This document shows positions 6,545 through 7,470 of a stretch of DNA of 7,470 nt, piece by piece. Location of the stretch: contig CALVKK010000053.1 of assembly GCA_944332645.1 (NCBI GenBank), positions 1 to 7,470 on the forward strand, written 5' to 3'. The notes below the pieces were generated by a model. It was not told where the DNA came from. It worked only from the letters and a program-made list of their open reading frames with translations, and ran no database searches. The translations under genes and the position numbers were made by a program. Position 1 is the first letter of the stretch; each line of letters begins with the position of its first letter. The DNA is from an uncultured Bacilli bacterium. GTDB lineage: Bacteria; Bacillota_I; Bacilli_A; RF39; UBA660.

Positions 6545-6573
6545 ATTATAATAAGTTATATTGTTCAAGTCAA
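6545..6573 (-). promoter_or_regulatory. SigA-type promoter of thiI
   Basis: On the minus strand, TTGACT (6568-6573, 5 of 6) and a perfect TATAAT (6545-6550) are 17 nt apart. The predicted start near 6538 gives a leader of about 11 nt beginning GGGTGAT, so the ribosome site is at the very 5' end. The -35 begins only about 10 nt after the upstream stop codon and no terminator separates the genes, so read-through from upstream is also possible. Confidence 0.7.
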
Positions 6574-6582
6574 TAATTAAAA

Positions 6583-7239
6583 CTATTTCATTATGCCTTT
6601 AAAACTGTCTTTATTATTTTTTTTACTTTGCCTATCATAGTTTAAAACATATATTTTGCTTGAGCCTAAATCGCTATCTTCAATAACTTCAACTTTGCTG
6701 GTTTTTAACATCAAATTTAAAACCCTTTTTAAATTTCTATAATAATCGACAGCTAATTTTGTATACTCACTATCTTTTAGTCCACAATAACCAACTGTAA
6801 AATCGCCAGTTCTAACAACTCTAGCTAAATAGATCATTTGATTATTATAAATACCATTTATCACCAAATGTCCACTCATTTTCTCTTGACTAGGATGAAA
6901 GTAACAACCCGAACCAACCATCTCAACAATATAAGCTTTGGGTTCTTCAAAAAAAGCGTCGTTTGTTGAACTATAATCTTCTGATTCTGTTACTTCTATT
7001 ATCTTTTGTTTGTCTTTAATAAGACCGCTTTCTAACAAATACGTCCCAAATAAACGTTTACTATTATTAAGCCTAAACAGCCATTCATTAAAATGATTTT
7101 CATCAATTTTAAATTTGCCATTTTTCAATAATTCATAAAGTTTATTTTGAATTTGTAATTCTGATAATTTGCCAAATGCAGTTATTTTATCTTTTTCGTA
7201 AACTTGTTCTAACAAATATCTTTTTATTATATTTTCCAT
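6583..7239 (-). CDS. Conserved-looking protein of unknown function, 218 residues
   Basis: I do not recognise this protein. The start at 7239 is fixed by GGAGGA (7248-7253) 8 nt upstream; the frame extends to 7275 but that extension includes the ribosome site. There is no signal peptide or membrane segment, so it is probably cytosolic. Residues 1-80 look helical and charged (ITAFGKLSELQIQNKLYELL at 19-38). The central part (about 101-155) looks strand-rich, with VEMVGSGCYFHPS (105-117), GHLVINGIYNNQMIYLARVVR (123-143) and TGDFTVGYCGL (144-154); Cys112, His115, His124 and Cys152 could in principle form a site, but no motif is recognised. A helix (about 156-180) leads to a Lys-rich tail (206-218). 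It lies upstream of thiI in the same direction, with its own promoter. A role in RNA or sulphur metabolism would be guesswork. Confidence 0.85.
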   Translation of the reverse strand: MENIIKRYLLEQVYEKDKITAFGKLSELQIQNKLYELLKNGKFKIDENHFNEWLFRLNNSKRLFGTYLLESGLIKDKQKIIEVTESEDYSSTNDAFFEEPKAYIVEMVGSGCYFHPSQEKMSGHLVINGIYNNQMIYLARVVRTGDFTVGYCGLKDSEYTKLAVDYYRNLKRVLNLMLKTSKVEVIEDSDLGSSKIYVLNYDRQSKKNNKDSFKGIMK

Positions 7240-7273
7240 AATAAGTGTCCTCCATTTTGTAATTTTTAGCAAC

Positions 7274-7294
7274 AAAAAAATGTCATATACGACA
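7274..7294 (-). promoter_or_regulatory. Inverted repeat plus T7 in the leader of the unknown gene
   Basis: On the minus strand, TGTC and GACA arms (7281-7294, plus one G-U pair inside) flank a short TATA loop and are followed at once by seven T (7274-7280). It begins about 2 nt after the predicted start. It could be an operator palindrome, a 5' stabilising stem, or a weak attenuator; the stem is only 4-5 pairs. Confidence 0.3.
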
Positions 7295-7302
7295 ACTTAT
7301 AG

Positions 7303-7332
7303 ATTTTATCACACATTATAATCATATGTCAA
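7303..7332 (-). promoter_or_regulatory. Extended -10 SigA-type promoter of the unknown gene
   Basis: On the minus strand, a perfect TTGACA (7327-7332) and TAAAAT (7303-7308, 5 of 6) are 18 nt apart, and the -10 is preceded by TGA, forming an extended -10. The predicted start is near 7296, leaving a leader of about 57 nt, clearly longer than for the other genes here. Confidence 0.7.
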
Positions 7333-7367
7333 CTCTAAATATATTATATGAAATTGTCTAATTTTGA

Positions 7368-7400
7368 TAAAAAAAAGACTGTTTGTAAAATTAACAGTCT
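7368..7400 (-). terminator. Strong intrinsic terminator of the right-edge gene
   Basis: On the minus strand, a perfect 8-bp stem AGACTGTT/AACAGTCT (7376-7400) with a 9-nt loop is followed by a run of eight T (7369-7376, the first closing the stem). It starts 2 nt after the TAG at 7402-7404, which supports a real gene ending there. Confidence 0.9.
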
Positions 7401-7401
7401 G

Positions 7402-7470
7402 CTAGTTATAAAGTTTTAATAATTTGTTATATATGTCTGGTTCAATTTTATTTAATGAATTAATTGTAAC
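7402..7470 (-). CDS. C-terminal end of an unidentified protein (start outside window)
   Basis: The only open minus-strand frame at the right edge gives 22 codons ending ...IEPDIYNKLLKLYN and then TAG (7402-7404); the other two frames hit a stop within six codons. The terminator immediately downstream fits a genuine gene end. The short, charged, helix-like tail is too little to identify the family. Confidence 0.6.
   Translation of the reverse strand, partial: VTINSLNKIEPDIYNKLLKLYN

Noticed and set aside
1..7470. CRISPR array, tRNA/rRNA genes, riboswitch leaders
   Set aside because: No spaced direct repeats, no cloverleaf-like or rRNA-like segments, and the intergenic gaps (6-130 nt) are too short or lack structured leader motifs.

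Overview
The window comes from a low-GC, AT-rich Gram-positive (Bacillota) chromosome that uses the standard code. Two alpha/beta-type small acid-soluble spore proteins show that it is, or recently was, an endospore former. The mix of a TGS-uridine-kinase fusion, a rhodanese-less ThiI, tightly packed genes and very A+T-rich spacers fits a gut-type lineage of Bacilli/Erysipelotrichia-like bacteria; that placement is inference. All coding genes except clpP lie on the minus strand, so transcription runs mostly right to left.

Right edge to centre (7470 down to 5373, minus strand): the last 22 codons of an unidentified gene end in a strong intrinsic terminator. An unrecognised 218-residue cytosolic protein follows, with its own good extended -10 promoter and a small inverted repeat at its predicted transcription start. 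Then comes thiI (tRNA 4-thiouridine/thiazole sulphur transfer), also with a near-consensus promoter.

Centre (5358 down to 4807): two tandem SASP genes are separated by an intrinsic terminator. Each is preceded by a matching CATNNTA element, the -10 type used by the forespore sigma factor SigG. The thiI-ssp adjacency recalls Bacillus subtilis, where thiI and sspA are neighbours. The second SASP gene converges on clpP, and one hairpin spans both stop codons.

Centre-left (4810 down to 1428): clpP (plus strand) is divergent from a two-gene unit encoding a TGS-domain nucleoside kinase and glycolytic GAPDH, 17 nt apart. The only good promoter match for that unit has a 17-nt spacer made almost entirely of a 15-nt T homopolymer, a candidate slippage-sensitive promoter. 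The unit ends in a hairpin terminator that overlaps the gap stop codon.

Left edge (1364 down to 1): a large secreted type IV pilin-like protein, cut by the window edge, carries a canonical prepilin N-terminus followed by two related globular modules resembling the DUF6273 type. It has its own promoter.

Most of the window is ordinary housekeeping. The points most worth a second look are the homopolymer promoter spacer, the pilin-like multidomain protein, the matched SASP promoters and the unknown 218-residue protein. No CRISPR array, tRNA, rRNA, insertion sequence or defence system was seen.
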